From NCBI GenBank assembly GCA_016712535.1, contig JADJQW010000003.1:699001-763000 (forward strand): DNA of 64,000 bases. The letters are read 5' to 3'. Under the pieces are notes generated by a model. That model saw nothing but the letters and a program-made list of their open reading frames with translations. It did no database searches and had not been told where the DNA came from. The position numbers and the translations under genes are program-made. This document shows positions 50,575 to 59,839 of this stretch, one piece after another (the first letter of the stretch is position 1; each line of letters begins with the position of its first letter). Origin of the DNA: Flavobacteriales bacterium. GTDB taxonomy: Bacteria; Bacteroidota; Bacteroidia; Flavobacteriales_F; PHOS-HE28.

Positions 50575-52059
50575 ATGCGCGCCTTCGCGATCATCTCCGT
50601 GCTCACCACTGCTTGCGCACCAGCGCAGCCACTGTGGCGGCTCGATAGCCTTGTGGCCACATGGCCAGTGCGATCGGCGCAGGAAGCCGACCGTCGCCAG
50701 CACGCGCCCGGCGTGGTGCGCGCCATGGACACGCGCGGCCTGTTCGCCAAGCTGCGCACCGCGCAGCCCGGACTTCCCGTATTCGCCGACAGCCTGGTGG
50801 CGCGCTATGTGGATGTGCTCGGCGAAGCGCGCCGTGACGACCTTCGGGCTGCCCTCGGCCTGGTGCACGCCTACGATGCGCTCATCGAGGGCGAATTGGT
50901 GCAGCAAGGCTTGCCGAAGGAGCTGAAGCGCCTGCCGCTTGCGCTCTCATGCATGAATACGCTGGCCGAAGGTCCTGAGGGCGGCGCTGGTCTCTGGATG
51001 CTCACCTATCCTGTTGCGCTGCGCTACGGCCTGCGCGTGAACGGAGAAGTGGACGAGCGCCTCGACCCTCGCTTGAGCACGATGGCGGCAGTGCGCTACC
51101 TGAAGGACCTCTTCGCGCAGCATGGCGATTGGAGCCGAACGATCATGGCCTTCACCTGCGGACCGGCGAATTTGCAGCGCGCGATCGGACGCACGCATGC
51201 GACCGCGGAACTGCACGAGCTCTATCCGCACGTGACCGCTGGCGTGCGCGATGCGCTGCCCTTTTGGATGGCGATGTGCTACCTCGCATCGCACCAGGAA
51301 CAGCTCGGCATTGCGCCCATGACAGTGACCCCGATGGAGCCGGCGGACACATTGCGATCCCCGCAAGCCGTGCGCTTCGATGCGCTGGCGATGACCTTGG
51401 GCCTGCCGTTGCATCGCTTGCGCGCCCTGAACCCCACGCTCTGCGGTGCCGAGGCGCCCGCCTACCATGCGCTGCTGGTGCCCAAGGGCGAAGGCGTCCG
51501 ATACTCGGCGTTGTCCGATTCCATCGCGCATGTGCAGCAAGCACTGGTCGAGCGCGCACGCACCGCCAGCGAGCCCGGCGCGGATGCCATCGCACAAGGA
51601 CCGAGCGGCCGTGAGGCCATCTACTACCGGGTGCGCAGCGGTGATTTCCTCGGCCGCATCGCGCAGCGCTTCAACGTTAAGGTGTCGCAGATCAGGACCT
51701 GGAACCGCATGCGCGGCGATCATATCGATGTGGGCGAGGAACTCGTGATCTGGGTGACGCCCGCGCAGCGCGCGCGCTTCGAGAAGCAGCAGGAGAGGAG
51801 CGACGATGCGGATGGCCCTGTGAACGATGCATCGCCGAAGCCCGATGGTGCGACGGCGGAGGTGCCGGTGGACGCCGAGCATCCGCCTTCGCGTTCGGCG
51901 GGCGAGCGCTTCACATGGTACACGGTGCGCAAGGGCGATTCGCTCTACGGCATCGCCAAGCGCTACCCCGGCGTCGATGCTGACAGCCTCATGCGCGTGA
52001 ATGGCATCGGCCCTGGCATCCGGCCGGGGCAGCGCATCAAAGTCCCCACCAAGCCATGA
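50575..52059 (+). CDS. LysM protein with degenerate MltD-like transglycosylase domain
   Basis: A 494-residue exported protein: signal peptide (MRAFAIISVLTTACAPAQP), an SLT-like domain (about 100-290), and two LysM peptidoglycan-binding domains (about 366-412, YYRVRSGDFLGRIAQRF; and 446-494, WYTVRKGDSLYGIAKRY). In active MltD the sequence is LPxxESxF with Glu as acid; here it is LPLALSCM, so Leu124 replaces the Glu. AGLWMLTYPVALRYGL and FTCGPANLQRAI keep the fold blocks but not AYNSG. This suggests a non-catalytic peptidoglycan-binding protein. The stop overlaps the first SGNH gene (ATGA, 52056-52059). Confidence 0.82.
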   Translation: MRAFAIISVLTTACAPAQPLWRLDSLVATWPVRSAQEADRRQHAPGVVRAMDTRGLFAKLRTAQPGLPVFADSLVARYVDVLGEARRDDLRAALGLVHAYDALIEGELVQQGLPKELKRLPLALSCMNTLAEGPEGGAGLWMLTYPVALRYGLRVNGEVDERLDPRLSTMAAVRYLKDLFAQHGDWSRTIMAFTCGPANLQRAIGRTHATAELHELYPHVTAGVRDALPFWMAMCYLASHQEQLGIAPMTVTPMEPADTLRSPQAVRFDALAMTLGLPLHRLRALNPTLCGAEAPAYHALLVPKGEGVRYSALSDSIAHVQQALVERARTASEPGADAIAQGPSGREAIYYRVRSGDFLGRIAQRFNVKVSQIRTWNRMRGDHIDVGEELVIWVTPAQRARFEKQQERSDDADGPVNDASPKPDGATAEVPVDAEHPPSRSAGERFTWYTVRKGDSLYGIAKRYPGVDADSLMRVNGIGPGIRPGQRIKVPTKP

Positions 52060-53534
52060 GCCCTGCACGCGTGCTCGTTTTCCTTGTCGTGGTGCTTGCG
52101 GTGCTCGCGCTCCTCGGCCAGTTGATCCCGCGCGATGGCCTTGCCATTCTTGGGCTCACGCTTCGCTTGCCGCGGACGCATGACGTGCTCTTTCCGGTGG
52201 AGCAGGCGCGCGTGGACATCAGTGATATCCTCGCAGTAGCCACGGATTCAACGGAAGCGCCGTTGGACACGAGCGCCGTGGAAGCCCCGGTCGATTCCGC
52301 GTCCAAGGTGCCGGCCTTCGACCCGAGCGCCCTTGCGCCATTGGAAGAGCGCATCAAACTGCATTTCCCAGCGCAAGGCTCAGCCGTGCTGCAACCCTTC
52401 TTCGCCGATCTGGAGTCGGCGGCGTCGCAGCCGAAGCCGATCCGCATCCTGCACTATGGCGATTCGCAGATCGAGGGTGACCGCATCACTGCCTACGTGC
52501 GGAACAAGCTGCAAGCGCAATTCGGTGGCAACGGCCCGGGCCTCATCGCCGTGGCGGACATCGTTCCGCACTTCAGCGTGGAGCGCGTGCTCGGCGGTGA
52601 TTGGAAGCGGTACAGCGTGATGGGCAAGAAGCCCAAGGAGCAGAGCCATGATCGTTTCGGAGCGCTTTCCGCGTTCTCCCGATTCTCGCCGATCCTCCAC
52701 GATACCTTCGCGCTGGACACCATCGTGCATGAGGCCTTCGTGACCTTGAAGCCGGAGCGCAGGTGCTACGCGAAGGCGCAGGCGTGGAGCCGGTGCAAGC
52801 TCTGGTTCGGTTGGCACCGTGCGCCGGTGACCGTCACGGTGGAAGCTGACGGTGCGGAGCTCGCGAGTGAGACCATCGGACCGGCGAACGAGCTGCTGCT
52901 GCGCGAATGGCGACTCGGATCATCGCCGAAGGAGTTGACGCTTCGCTTCCGTGGCGCAGACAGCCCCGACATCTTCGGCATCGCCCTCGATGGCCGCGAT
53001 GGCGTTTCCGTGGACAACATCGCAGCACGCGGCGCAGCGGGCTACGAATTCAAGCGGCAGGACCAAAGCCTATTGGCCTCCATGTACGCGCAGCTCGGAC
53101 CTTCCTTGTTGATCCTGCAATACGGCGGCAACGTGCTGCCCAACCTGAAGAGCAAGGAGGAAGCAGAGCAGTACGGCCGCTTCTTCGGCGCTCAGATCGG
53201 CCGCTTCCGCAAGCTCGCGCCCGGGGTGCCGGTGATCGTCATCGGCCCCAGCGACATGAGCATCAAAGAGGGTGAGGACTACGTGACGCGGCCGTACCTT
53301 GAGGACGTTCGCGACGCGATGAAGGCCAACACGCTCGCGCAAGGCGCGGTGTTCTGGGACATGTACGACGCCATGGGCGGGCGCAACAGCATGGTCAGCT
53401 GGGTGCAGGCCGATCCGCCGCTCGCTGCCGAGGACTATACGCACTTCAGCCCTTTGGGCGCGCGCAAAGTGGGCGAGCTCTTCTACACCGCATTGATCAA
53501 TGCCTACGCCGACCATCATGCTGCTCAGCAATAA
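52056..53534 (+). CDS. SGNH/GDSL hydrolase-fold protein, membrane anchored
   Basis: A 492-residue protein with one N-terminal membrane segment (VLVFLVVVLAVLALLG), a low-complexity linker (about 50-95), and an SGNH domain: GDS at 135-137 (HYGDSQIEGDR), GGN in LQYGGNVLPN, and Asp460/His463 in EDYTHFSPLG. A beta insert (about 250-320) sits between blocks. All triad residues are present, so it is probably an acyltransferase or esterase. Its neighbours are the LysM protein, a second SGNH protein and an MBOAT, as in AlgI/J/X and PatA/B acetylation systems. The substrate is unknown; peptidoglycan is inferred from the LysM neighbour. Confidence 0.82.
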   Translation: MSPARVLVFLVVVLAVLALLGQLIPRDGLAILGLTLRLPRTHDVLFPVEQARVDISDILAVATDSTEAPLDTSAVEAPVDSASKVPAFDPSALAPLEERIKLHFPAQGSAVLQPFFADLESAASQPKPIRILHYGDSQIEGDRITAYVRNKLQAQFGGNGPGLIAVADIVPHFSVERVLGGDWKRYSVMGKKPKEQSHDRFGALSAFSRFSPILHDTFALDTIVHEAFVTLKPERRCYAKAQAWSRCKLWFGWHRAPVTVTVEADGAELASETIGPANELLLREWRLGSSPKELTLRFRGADSPDIFGIALDGRDGVSVDNIAARGAAGYEFKRQDQSLLASMYAQLGPSLLILQYGGNVLPNLKSKEEAEQYGRFFGAQIGRFRKLAPGVPVIVIGPSDMSIKEGEDYVTRPYLEDVRDAMKANTLAQGAVFWDMYDAMGGRNSMVSWVQADPPLAAEDYTHFSPLGARKVGELFYTALINAYADHHAAQQ

Positions 53535-54768
53535 CCGTTGCCGGATCACGCTGCTCGCGACCTTGCTGGCACCGTCCGTCCTCGCGCAAGGCAATCCGGT
53601 GCGCGTGAAGGAGCTTCCCTTCGTGAACACCGCCTCCAACCGGATCATCTTCAAGGGCGATAGCGCGGCGTGGACGCGCTATCACGCCGGATTGGACAAG
53701 CTGGTATTCGAGGGTGAAGGGAGAATGAGCATCGCGCACATCGGCGGTTCTCACGTGCAGGCCGATCAATGGAGCATGCAGTTGCGGCACCGCCTGCAGT
53801 CACTGTCGCCCGGCTTGCGCGCTGGGCGCGGCTTCGTGTTCCCCTATGCCATGGCGAAGAGCAACACGCCGTGGTGGTACCGGCCCGAGTACACCGGCCA
53901 GTGGTCGGCTGTTCGCAACGTGACGCGTGCAGATAGCAGCATCCTCGGCATCGCGGGGATCAGCGCCACCACCCGCGACACGCTCGCTGAGCTGAAGGTG
54001 AGCTTCCGGACGGACATCCATGCGGGTTATCCTTTCCGGCGCGTGCGGGTGCTGCATCGCATGGACAGCAGCTACGCCGTGACCGCGTGGGATCGGGACA
54101 GCACCGTGCGCATCGATCGCCGCGTGGATGAGGCCGGCGGCTTCACCGAGTTCAGCTACGACCGCTACATGGATACGCTGCGCCTTCGGATCGAGCGCAC
54201 GGACACCTCCCAGCGGCAATTCACGCTGCGCGGCATCGTGCTCGATGGGGATGATCCCGGCGTGGTGCTGCACGCCCTCGGCGTGAATGGCGCGAGCACC
54301 GCGAGTTGGCTGCGCTGCCAGCGCTTCAGCGAGGAGCTCGCGCTGCTGGAGCCTGACCTCGTCATCCTCTCCATCGGCATCAACGACGCGCATGACCCGG
54401 ACTTCAGCGCGGCGCGCTATGAGGCCAACTACCGGGAGCTTATCCGCCGCATCCGCGTCGCGGAGCCGGATGCCGCGATCCTGCTCACCACCAATACGGA
54501 CAGCTACATGAAGAGGCGCTTCGTGAACAAGAACGCGGGCGCGGTGCGCGATGCCATGCTGCGTCTCAGCGCGAGTGAAGGCGTGGGTGTCTGGGACACC
54601 TGGGGCGTGATGGGCGGAGAGGCGAGCATTCGGCGCTGGGAGAAGGCGGGAATGGCCAAAGCCGACCGCGTTCACCTGAACCGCGCGGGTTACGAACTGC
54701 TGGGCGACCTTCTGTTCGGAGCGATGATCGGGAAGTACGGAGAGCACATCCAGCGCACGGCCCGATGA
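53518..54768 (+). CDS. Second SGNH/GDSL hydrolase-fold secreted protein
   Basis: A 416-residue exported protein; the start MLLSNNRCRITLLATLLAP gives a signal peptide and overlaps the previous gene by 17 nt. The nucleophile block reads HIGGSHVQADQW, so the usual GDS is GGS (Ser78); LSIGINDAHD is block III and DRVHLNRAGYELLGD is the Asp-x-x-His block. Compared with the first SGNH protein it lacks a membrane anchor. Both likely act in the periplasm on the same substrate. A 58-nt gap separates it from the MBOAT gene. Confidence 0.82.
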   Translation: MLLSNNRCRITLLATLLAPSVLAQGNPVRVKELPFVNTASNRIIFKGDSAAWTRYHAGLDKLVFEGEGRMSIAHIGGSHVQADQWSMQLRHRLQSLSPGLRAGRGFVFPYAMAKSNTPWWYRPEYTGQWSAVRNVTRADSSILGIAGISATTRDTLAELKVSFRTDIHAGYPFRRVRVLHRMDSSYAVTAWDRDSTVRIDRRVDEAGGFTEFSYDRYMDTLRLRIERTDTSQRQFTLRGIVLDGDDPGVVLHALGVNGASTASWLRCQRFSEELALLEPDLVILSIGINDAHDPDFSAARYEANYRELIRRIRVAEPDAAILLTTNTDSYMKRRFVNKNAGAVRDAMLRLSASEGVGVWDTWGVMGGEASIRRWEKAGMAKADRVHLNRAGYELLGDLLFGAMIGKYGEHIQRTAR

Positions 54769-54826
54769 ACCCAGAAAGCTCAGCTGTGGACTGCCGGATC
54801 GCAATCAAGCATCGCTGCGCGCAAGC

Positions 54827-56494
54827 ATGACCACGCTCGCCTTCGACTGGACCTCGGTCCTGGCATACGATACGCAGTCGCCGGTGATCTTCACGCGGTT
54901 CTACTTCTGGGGCTTCTTCGCCGTGGCGCTCGCCGGGTATTCGCTGGTGCACAAGCGTCCGCTGGTGCGCAGCGGCTGGCTCTTCGCGGTCAGCCTCTTC
55001 TTCTACTACAAGACCAGCGGGCTCTTCGTTGGCCTGTTGCTATTCAGCATCGTCACGGATTTCCTGATCGGCCGGGCCAGCGGCTCCACGGACGATCGGC
55101 GCCGCAAGCGCTTGCTGCTCGCGCTCAGCATCACCCTGAACCTGAGCGTGCTGCTCTTCTTCAAGTACGCTCACTTCGTGGTGGAGAACATCAATGCCAT
55201 CGCGGGCACCGCGATGCAGCCGGTGAACTTCTTCTCGCGCTGGGCGAACCTCGCGTGGGATGCGCACTTCGTGGAGAACAAGGTGCTGCTGCCCGTTGGC
55301 ATCAGCTTCTACACCTTCCAGTGCATGAGCTACGCGATCGATGTGTACCGGGGCGACCTGAAGCCGGTCCGGAACCTGCTCGACTTCGGCTTCTACGTGA
55401 GCTTCTTCCCGCAACTGGTGGCGGGCCCCATCGTGCGCGCGAGCGAGTTCATCCCGCAGATCGCCAGGCCCTACGCGCTGGCACGCGCTGAATTCGGGCT
55501 CGCCATCTTCTGGATCCTCAATGGCCTCGTGAAGAAGATGGTGGTGGGCGACTACATCGCCGTGAACTTCATCGACCGCGTCTTCGCCGATCCGCTGCGC
55601 TTCACCGGGTTCGAGAACCTGATGGCGATCGTTGGCTATTCGTTGCAGGTGTACGCGGACTTCAGCGGCTATACCGATATCGCCATCGGCGTGGCCCTGC
55701 TCATGGGCTTCCGGCTCACCATGAATTTCAACAGCCCGTACAAGGCGCGCAACGTGGCTGAGTTCTGGAAGCGCTGGCACATGAGCCTCAGCACCTGGCT
55801 GCGCGACTACCTCTATATCCCCATGGGCGGCAATCGCGGTGGATCGCTCTTCTCTTGGATCATGCTCAGCGTGGTCGGCGCGGCGCTCGTGCTGCTCACC
55901 GGCTGGTGGTGGCTGCCAGCGGTCTACCTCAGCGTGGTGGCGCTGCTCGTCGTGCTTTCGCGCTTCTGGCCCGGATTGCAGAACGCGATCACCACCAACA
56001 GCAACCTCATGATCACCATGCTCATCGGCGGTTTGTGGCACGGTGCAAGTTGGATGTTCGTGATATGGGGCGGGCTCAATGGCCTGGGCCTTCTGGTGTA
56101 CAGGCAATGGAAGCGGATCAGCCCGTGGGAGAAGAGCCCGCACTGGCTCGCCCACGCCTGGAAGGTGGCGCTCACCTTCGGTTTCATCTCATTCACCCGC
56201 ATCTGGTTCCGAAGCCCTGATATGGAGACCGCGAACGCATTCCTGCATCAGCTCACCGGTGATTTCGGTACAGGGCACATGCTCGATGTGCTCGTCGCAT
56301 TCAAGAGCGTGTTCCTGCTGATGCTCATCGGCCTCGTGGTGCATTGGCTGCCAGAGGCCCTCAAGCAGCGCTACCGCGAGGGTTTCGCAGCATTGCCCCT
56401 TTGGGCCATGGTGCTCGCGTGCTCAGGTGCGGTGGTTCTCATCTACCAGACCGTGACGGCGGAGATGGTGCCCTTCATCTACTTCCAGTTCTAG
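54827..56494 (+). CDS. MBOAT-family membrane O-acyltransferase (AlgI/DltB/PatA-like)
   Basis: A 555-residue membrane protein with about 11-13 segments. Family motifs are VGISFYTFQCMSYAID, ADFSGYTDIAIG, FWKRWHMSLSTWLRDYLYIPMGG (His318) and GGLWHGASWMF (His405), the presumed catalytic His. In alginate or peptidoglycan acetylation, the MBOAT moves acyl groups across the membrane to periplasmic SGNH partners. Two SGNH proteins directly upstream complete such a set. No alginate synthesis genes are present. Alternatives include acylation of a secreted polysaccharide or teichoic-like polymer. Confidence 0.93.
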   Translation: MTTLAFDWTSVLAYDTQSPVIFTRFYFWGFFAVALAGYSLVHKRPLVRSGWLFAVSLFFYYKTSGLFVGLLLFSIVTDFLIGRASGSTDDRRRKRLLLALSITLNLSVLLFFKYAHFVVENINAIAGTAMQPVNFFSRWANLAWDAHFVENKVLLPVGISFYTFQCMSYAIDVYRGDLKPVRNLLDFGFYVSFFPQLVAGPIVRASEFIPQIARPYALARAEFGLAIFWILNGLVKKMVVGDYIAVNFIDRVFADPLRFTGFENLMAIVGYSLQVYADFSGYTDIAIGVALLMGFRLTMNFNSPYKARNVAEFWKRWHMSLSTWLRDYLYIPMGGNRGGSLFSWIMLSVVGAALVLLTGWWWLPAVYLSVVALLVVLSRFWPGLQNAITTNSNLMITMLIGGLWHGASWMFVIWGGLNGLGLLVYRQWKRISPWEKSPHWLAHAWKVALTFGFISFTRIWFRSPDMETANAFLHQLTGDFGTGHMLDVLVAFKSVFLLMLIGLVVHWLPEALKQRYREGFAALPLWAMVLACSGAVVLIYQTVTAEMVPFIYFQF

Positions 56495-56519
56495 AGCGCG
56501 CGGCTTTCCCGCCCACAGA

Positions 56520-56527
56520 TAGCTTTG
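56520..56527 (+). promoter_or_regulatory. Putative -7 element upstream of the GMC oxidoreductase
   Basis: TAGCTTTG is an exact TAnnTTTG match, ending 4 nt before the ATG at 56532, so the transcript would begin at or near the start codon. No TTG at -33. Confidence 0.45.
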
Positions 56528-56531
56528 GTGC

Positions 56532-58142
56532 ATGCCCGCCGACGACGTCCTCGACCACATCGTCATCGGCTCCGGATTCGGCGGCAGCGTCAGCGCGATG
56601 CGGCTGGCCGAGAAGGGGTACAGCGTGCTCGTACTGGAGAAGGGCAAGCGCTGGGAAGCGAAGGATTTCCCGCGCACCAATTGGAGCGTGCGCAAGTTCC
56701 TGTGGGCCCCGATGCTGCGCTGCTTCGGTCCGCAGCAGATCGAGCTGCTCAATCGGATCATGGTGCTCAGCGGCGCGGGCGTGGGCGGCGGAAGCCTCAT
56801 TTACGCCAACACCCACATGATGCCAGGCGATGCCTTCTTCTCGCATCCGGCGTGGTCGCGCTTCGGCGATTGGAAAGCGCGGCTGGCGCCTCATTACGCC
56901 ACCGCCCGCTTCATGCTGGGCAGCACGCGTTACGAGCAGGAAGGTCCTGAGGACCGCTTGCTGGCAGAGGTCGCGCGCGACATGGGCAAGGCCGATACGT
57001 ACAAGCCCGTGGATCATGTGGGCGTTTACCTCGGCGATGCGAAGGCGCCGACCGACCCTTACTTCAATGGCCTTGGACCAGAGCGCACCGGATGCACGGC
57101 TTGCGCCAACTGCATGGTGGGCTGCCGCTTCAACGCCAAGAACACGCTCGACAAGAACTACCTCTGGTTCGCGGAAAGGTTCGGCGCTCGCATCATGGCG
57201 GAGTCGGAGGTCACGCGCATCGAGCATAAGGACGGATCCTACCATGTGCATGTGCGCAGCACCACGGCGCTATTCGGGCGAAAGGAGCGCGTTTCCCGGT
57301 CAAGAGGGCTTGTGGTGAGCGCGGGCGTCATGGGCACGCTGAAGCTGCTCCTGCGGCAGAAACACGAGCTGCGCGCTCTGCCCAAGCTGTCTGATCAGCT
57401 CGGTGCCACTGTGCGCACCAACAGCGAGTCGCTCTGCGGGATCCGCGGCATCCCGGAGAAGATGAACCACGGCGTGGCCATCAGCCGCGTGTTCGAGCCC
57501 GATGCGCACACGCACATCGAGCTGGTGAAGTACGGCGACGGCTCCGGTGCCATGGGCCTGCTGGCTGTGATGGCCGCAGGCGATGGGCCACCGATCATGC
57601 GCGTGGCGAAGAGCATCTGGAGCACGATCACCCGACCCCGCAAGGCGTTCAATGCGCTGCGCCGCGATTTCGGCAGGCACAGCATCATCCTGTTGGTGAT
57701 GCAGAGCTTGGACAATGCCGTGCGCGTGCGATGGAAGCGCGGACTGTTCGGCGGCAGGCTCAGCGTTGCGCACGATGGGGGCAAGCGCGTTCCCGCTTTC
57801 ATCGGCGTGGGACAGGAGGTGATGAATCGCTGCGCGGCAAAGAGCGGTGGCACGGCCATGAACGCATTGCCCGAAGTTCTTCTCGACATGAGCAGCACGG
57901 CGCACATCCTCGGCGGTTGCCCTATGGGCACGAGTGCCGAGGAGGGCGTGGTGAATGAGCGCTTCGAGGCCTTCGGCTATCCCGATCTGCGGATCCTCGA
58001 TGGCTCCATCATCCCGGCTAACCTGGGCGTGAACCCGAGCCTTACCATCACGGCGCTGGCGGAATATGCCATGAGCCTGGTTCCGCGTAAACCTGGGCAT
58101 GCGGGACCGACCTTAAAGGAGCAACTCAAGGAGCGCGGATGA
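56532..58142 (+). CDS. GMC-family FAD oxidoreductase with a four-cysteine motif (cholesterol-oxidase-like)
   Basis: A 536-residue flavoprotein. GSGFGGSVSAMRLAEKG (13-29) is the FAD-binding loop; SGAGVGGGSLIYANT (80-94) and the C-terminal LDGSIIPANLGVNPSLTITALAE are GMC motifs with a His in TAHILGGCPMG. Cys188, 191, 194 and 198 in CTACANCMVGC form CX2CX2CX3C, a spacing typical of [4Fe-4S] clusters; in this subfamily the motif is conserved but its cofactor is unclear to me. There is no signal peptide. Substrate unknown; sterols or long-chain alcohols are options. The gene is monocistronic by position. Confidence 0.88.
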   Translation: MPADDVLDHIVIGSGFGGSVSAMRLAEKGYSVLVLEKGKRWEAKDFPRTNWSVRKFLWAPMLRCFGPQQIELLNRIMVLSGAGVGGGSLIYANTHMMPGDAFFSHPAWSRFGDWKARLAPHYATARFMLGSTRYEQEGPEDRLLAEVARDMGKADTYKPVDHVGVYLGDAKAPTDPYFNGLGPERTGCTACANCMVGCRFNAKNTLDKNYLWFAERFGARIMAESEVTRIEHKDGSYHVHVRSTTALFGRKERVSRSRGLVVSAGVMGTLKLLLRQKHELRALPKLSDQLGATVRTNSESLCGIRGIPEKMNHGVAISRVFEPDAHTHIELVKYGDGSGAMGLLAVMAAGDGPPIMRVAKSIWSTITRPRKAFNALRRDFGRHSIILLVMQSLDNAVRVRWKRGLFGGRLSVAHDGGKRVPAFIGVGQEVMNRCAAKSGGTAMNALPEVLLDMSSTAHILGGCPMGTSAEEGVVNERFEAFGYPDLRILDGSIIPANLGVNPSLTITALAEYAMSLVPRKPGHAGPTLKEQLKERG

Positions 58143-58186
58143 TCATCCCGGATCCCGTTATTGCCGCGGAGGCATGCTAACTCCTT

Positions 58187-58194
58187 TAATTTCG
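58187..58194 (+). promoter_or_regulatory. Putative -7 element upstream of the subtilase gene
   Basis: TAATTTCG is a one-mismatch TAnnTTTG element 19 nt before the start at 58214. A TTG at 58161-58163 is 23 nt upstream of it, longer than the 19 nt seen elsewhere. Confidence 0.4.
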
Positions 58195-58213
58195 CAATGC
58201 AGAACCCATCGCC

Positions 58214-59821
58214 ATGAGACTATTCGCCTCGTTCACGTTCCTCGTCCTGGCCGTCTCGCTCCAAGCGAGCATGAACAATCGCATCATGATCCGTCTCGCA
58301 TCCAACGCGCAGCTGAAGGCCGTTCCCATCGCGGCCAGGGCCGTCATCGGAGCGGAGCCGGTGGATCGCCTGAGCGCGATGCTCGGTGCATTGCGCGCCG
58401 ATCGGCTCACGCCGACGAAGCCTGGTATGCCCGCCCTCTTCGTCGTTGAGCTGCCTGAAGGCATAGAGGTCGACCAAGCGCTGGCGGCGTACCGCCTGCT
58501 CCCGGGCGTCCTGCGCGCCGAGCGTGACCACATGGGCCATGGCGGCGGCGATCGGGACTTCACGCCGAACGACCCGCATTACGCCAAGCAATGGGGACTG
58601 CATAACGATGGCTCCTTCGCGCTCTCGCCGGCCGTAGCAGGCGCCGACATCGACATGCAAGCCGCATGGGAGATCGAGCAGGGCAGCGAAGAGGTGACCG
58701 TGGCCATCATCGACAGCGGTGTGCGCTTGCAGCACCCGGACTGGGGCGATCGCATCTGGCAGAACGTCGACGAGATCGCGGGGAACGGGATCGATGATGA
58801 CAGCAACGGTTTCATTGATGACGCGCAGGGCTGGGACTTCGCCAACAACGACAACGACCCGACTGACGACCAGGGCCACGGCACCAACGTCACCAGCATC
58901 GTGGCGGCCGTCGGCGACAATGGGGTCGGCTTCACGGGCGTTGACCTCAATTGCAAGGCCATGGTGATCAAGGCGCTGAACAGCTCGAACCAAGGCTTTT
59001 ACAGCTGGTGGGTCGCGGGCATGTATTACGCCATCGACAATGGGGCCGACGTAATCAGCATGAGCATGGGCGGAACGGATCCGTCACCGGAAATGCAAGC
59101 GGCCGTGGACTACGCTCTCTCGAATGATGTACTCGTTGTGGCCTGCATGATGAACACCAACAGCAGCACGCCTTTCATTCCTGCTGCGCTGAACGGCGTG
59201 CTGGCCGTGGGCGCCACCAAGCCGAATGACCGTCGCGCCGTGCCATTCTATTGGAGCGCTTCCAGCGGCAGCAACTACGGCAGCCACATCAGCGTGTGCG
59301 CTCCAGGCGACTACATCTACGGGCTCAGTCACGCGAGTAACGTCTCGTTCACCACCTATTGGTCGGGCACTTCCCAAGCCACGCCGCATGTGAGCGCCTT
59401 AGCCGCTCTGCTGAAGGCCCAGCAATCAACACGCACGCCCGCGCAGATCCGCGCCATCATCGAGGCCACCGCTGAGGACCAGGTGGGTGATCCGTTGGAG
59501 GACACGCCCGGTTTCGACATCTACCACGGCCATGGGCGGATCAATGCGTTCAACGCGCTCCTGTTCGCTGTGGGCTCCGGCGAATTAGGGCAGACGGAGG
59601 GATCGCTCACCGTTTTCCCCAATCCTGCAGCAGGGCCGGTCAGCATTCGCGCAACCGCAAGCGGACAGCTCGTGATCCTCGATGGCTCGGGCCGCATCGT
59701 GCGTGAGCAGCGCCTTTCCCAGGGCGGCGGCAGCGTCCTCTCCAGCTTGGCGCCCGGCGCCTATCTGGCGCGATTCACCTCTCAAGGCAATACGCTTTCG
59801 CAGCGCTTCATCGTGCAATAG
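58214..59821 (+). CDS. S8 family (subtilisin-like) secreted serine peptidase with T9SS domain
   Basis: A 535-residue exported protease. Signal peptide (MRLFASFTFLVLAVSLQA), an inhibitor-like propeptide region (about 20-115), and a subtilase domain with catalytic Asp167 (VAIIDSGV), His222 (DQGHGTNVTS) and Ser387 (WSGTSQATPHVSA). NGIDDDSNGFIDDAQGWDF is a Ca-binding-like insert typical of Bacteroidota enzymes. The last 75 residues are a T9SS type-A domain (LTVFPNPAAGPVSIRA to APGAYLARF). Probably degrades extracellular protein. Its 3' end is followed 19 nt later by the sigma factor gene. Confidence 0.95.
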   Translation: MRLFASFTFLVLAVSLQASMNNRIMIRLASNAQLKAVPIAARAVIGAEPVDRLSAMLGALRADRLTPTKPGMPALFVVELPEGIEVDQALAAYRLLPGVLRAERDHMGHGGGDRDFTPNDPHYAKQWGLHNDGSFALSPAVAGADIDMQAAWEIEQGSEEVTVAIIDSGVRLQHPDWGDRIWQNVDEIAGNGIDDDSNGFIDDAQGWDFANNDNDPTDDQGHGTNVTSIVAAVGDNGVGFTGVDLNCKAMVIKALNSSNQGFYSWWVAGMYYAIDNGADVISMSMGGTDPSPEMQAAVDYALSNDVLVVACMMNTNSSTPFIPAALNGVLAVGATKPNDRRAVPFYWSASSGSNYGSHISVCAPGDYIYGLSHASNVSFTTYWSGTSQATPHVSALAALLKAQQSTRTPAQIRAIIEATAEDQVGDPLEDTPGFDIYHGHGRINAFNALLFAVGSGELGQTEGSLTVFPNPAAGPVSIRATASGQLVILDGSGRIVREQRLSQGGGSVLSSLAPGAYLARFTSQGNTLSQRFIVQ

Positions 59822-59827
59822 CTCCGC

Positions 59828-59835
59828 TACCTTGG
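59828..59835 (+). promoter_or_regulatory. Putative -7 element upstream of the ECF sigma gene
   Basis: TACCTTGG lies 4 nt before the GTG start at 59840 and 7 nt after the subtilase stop. The position would give a leaderless message. Confidence 0.35.
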
Positions 59836-59839
59836 CGCC

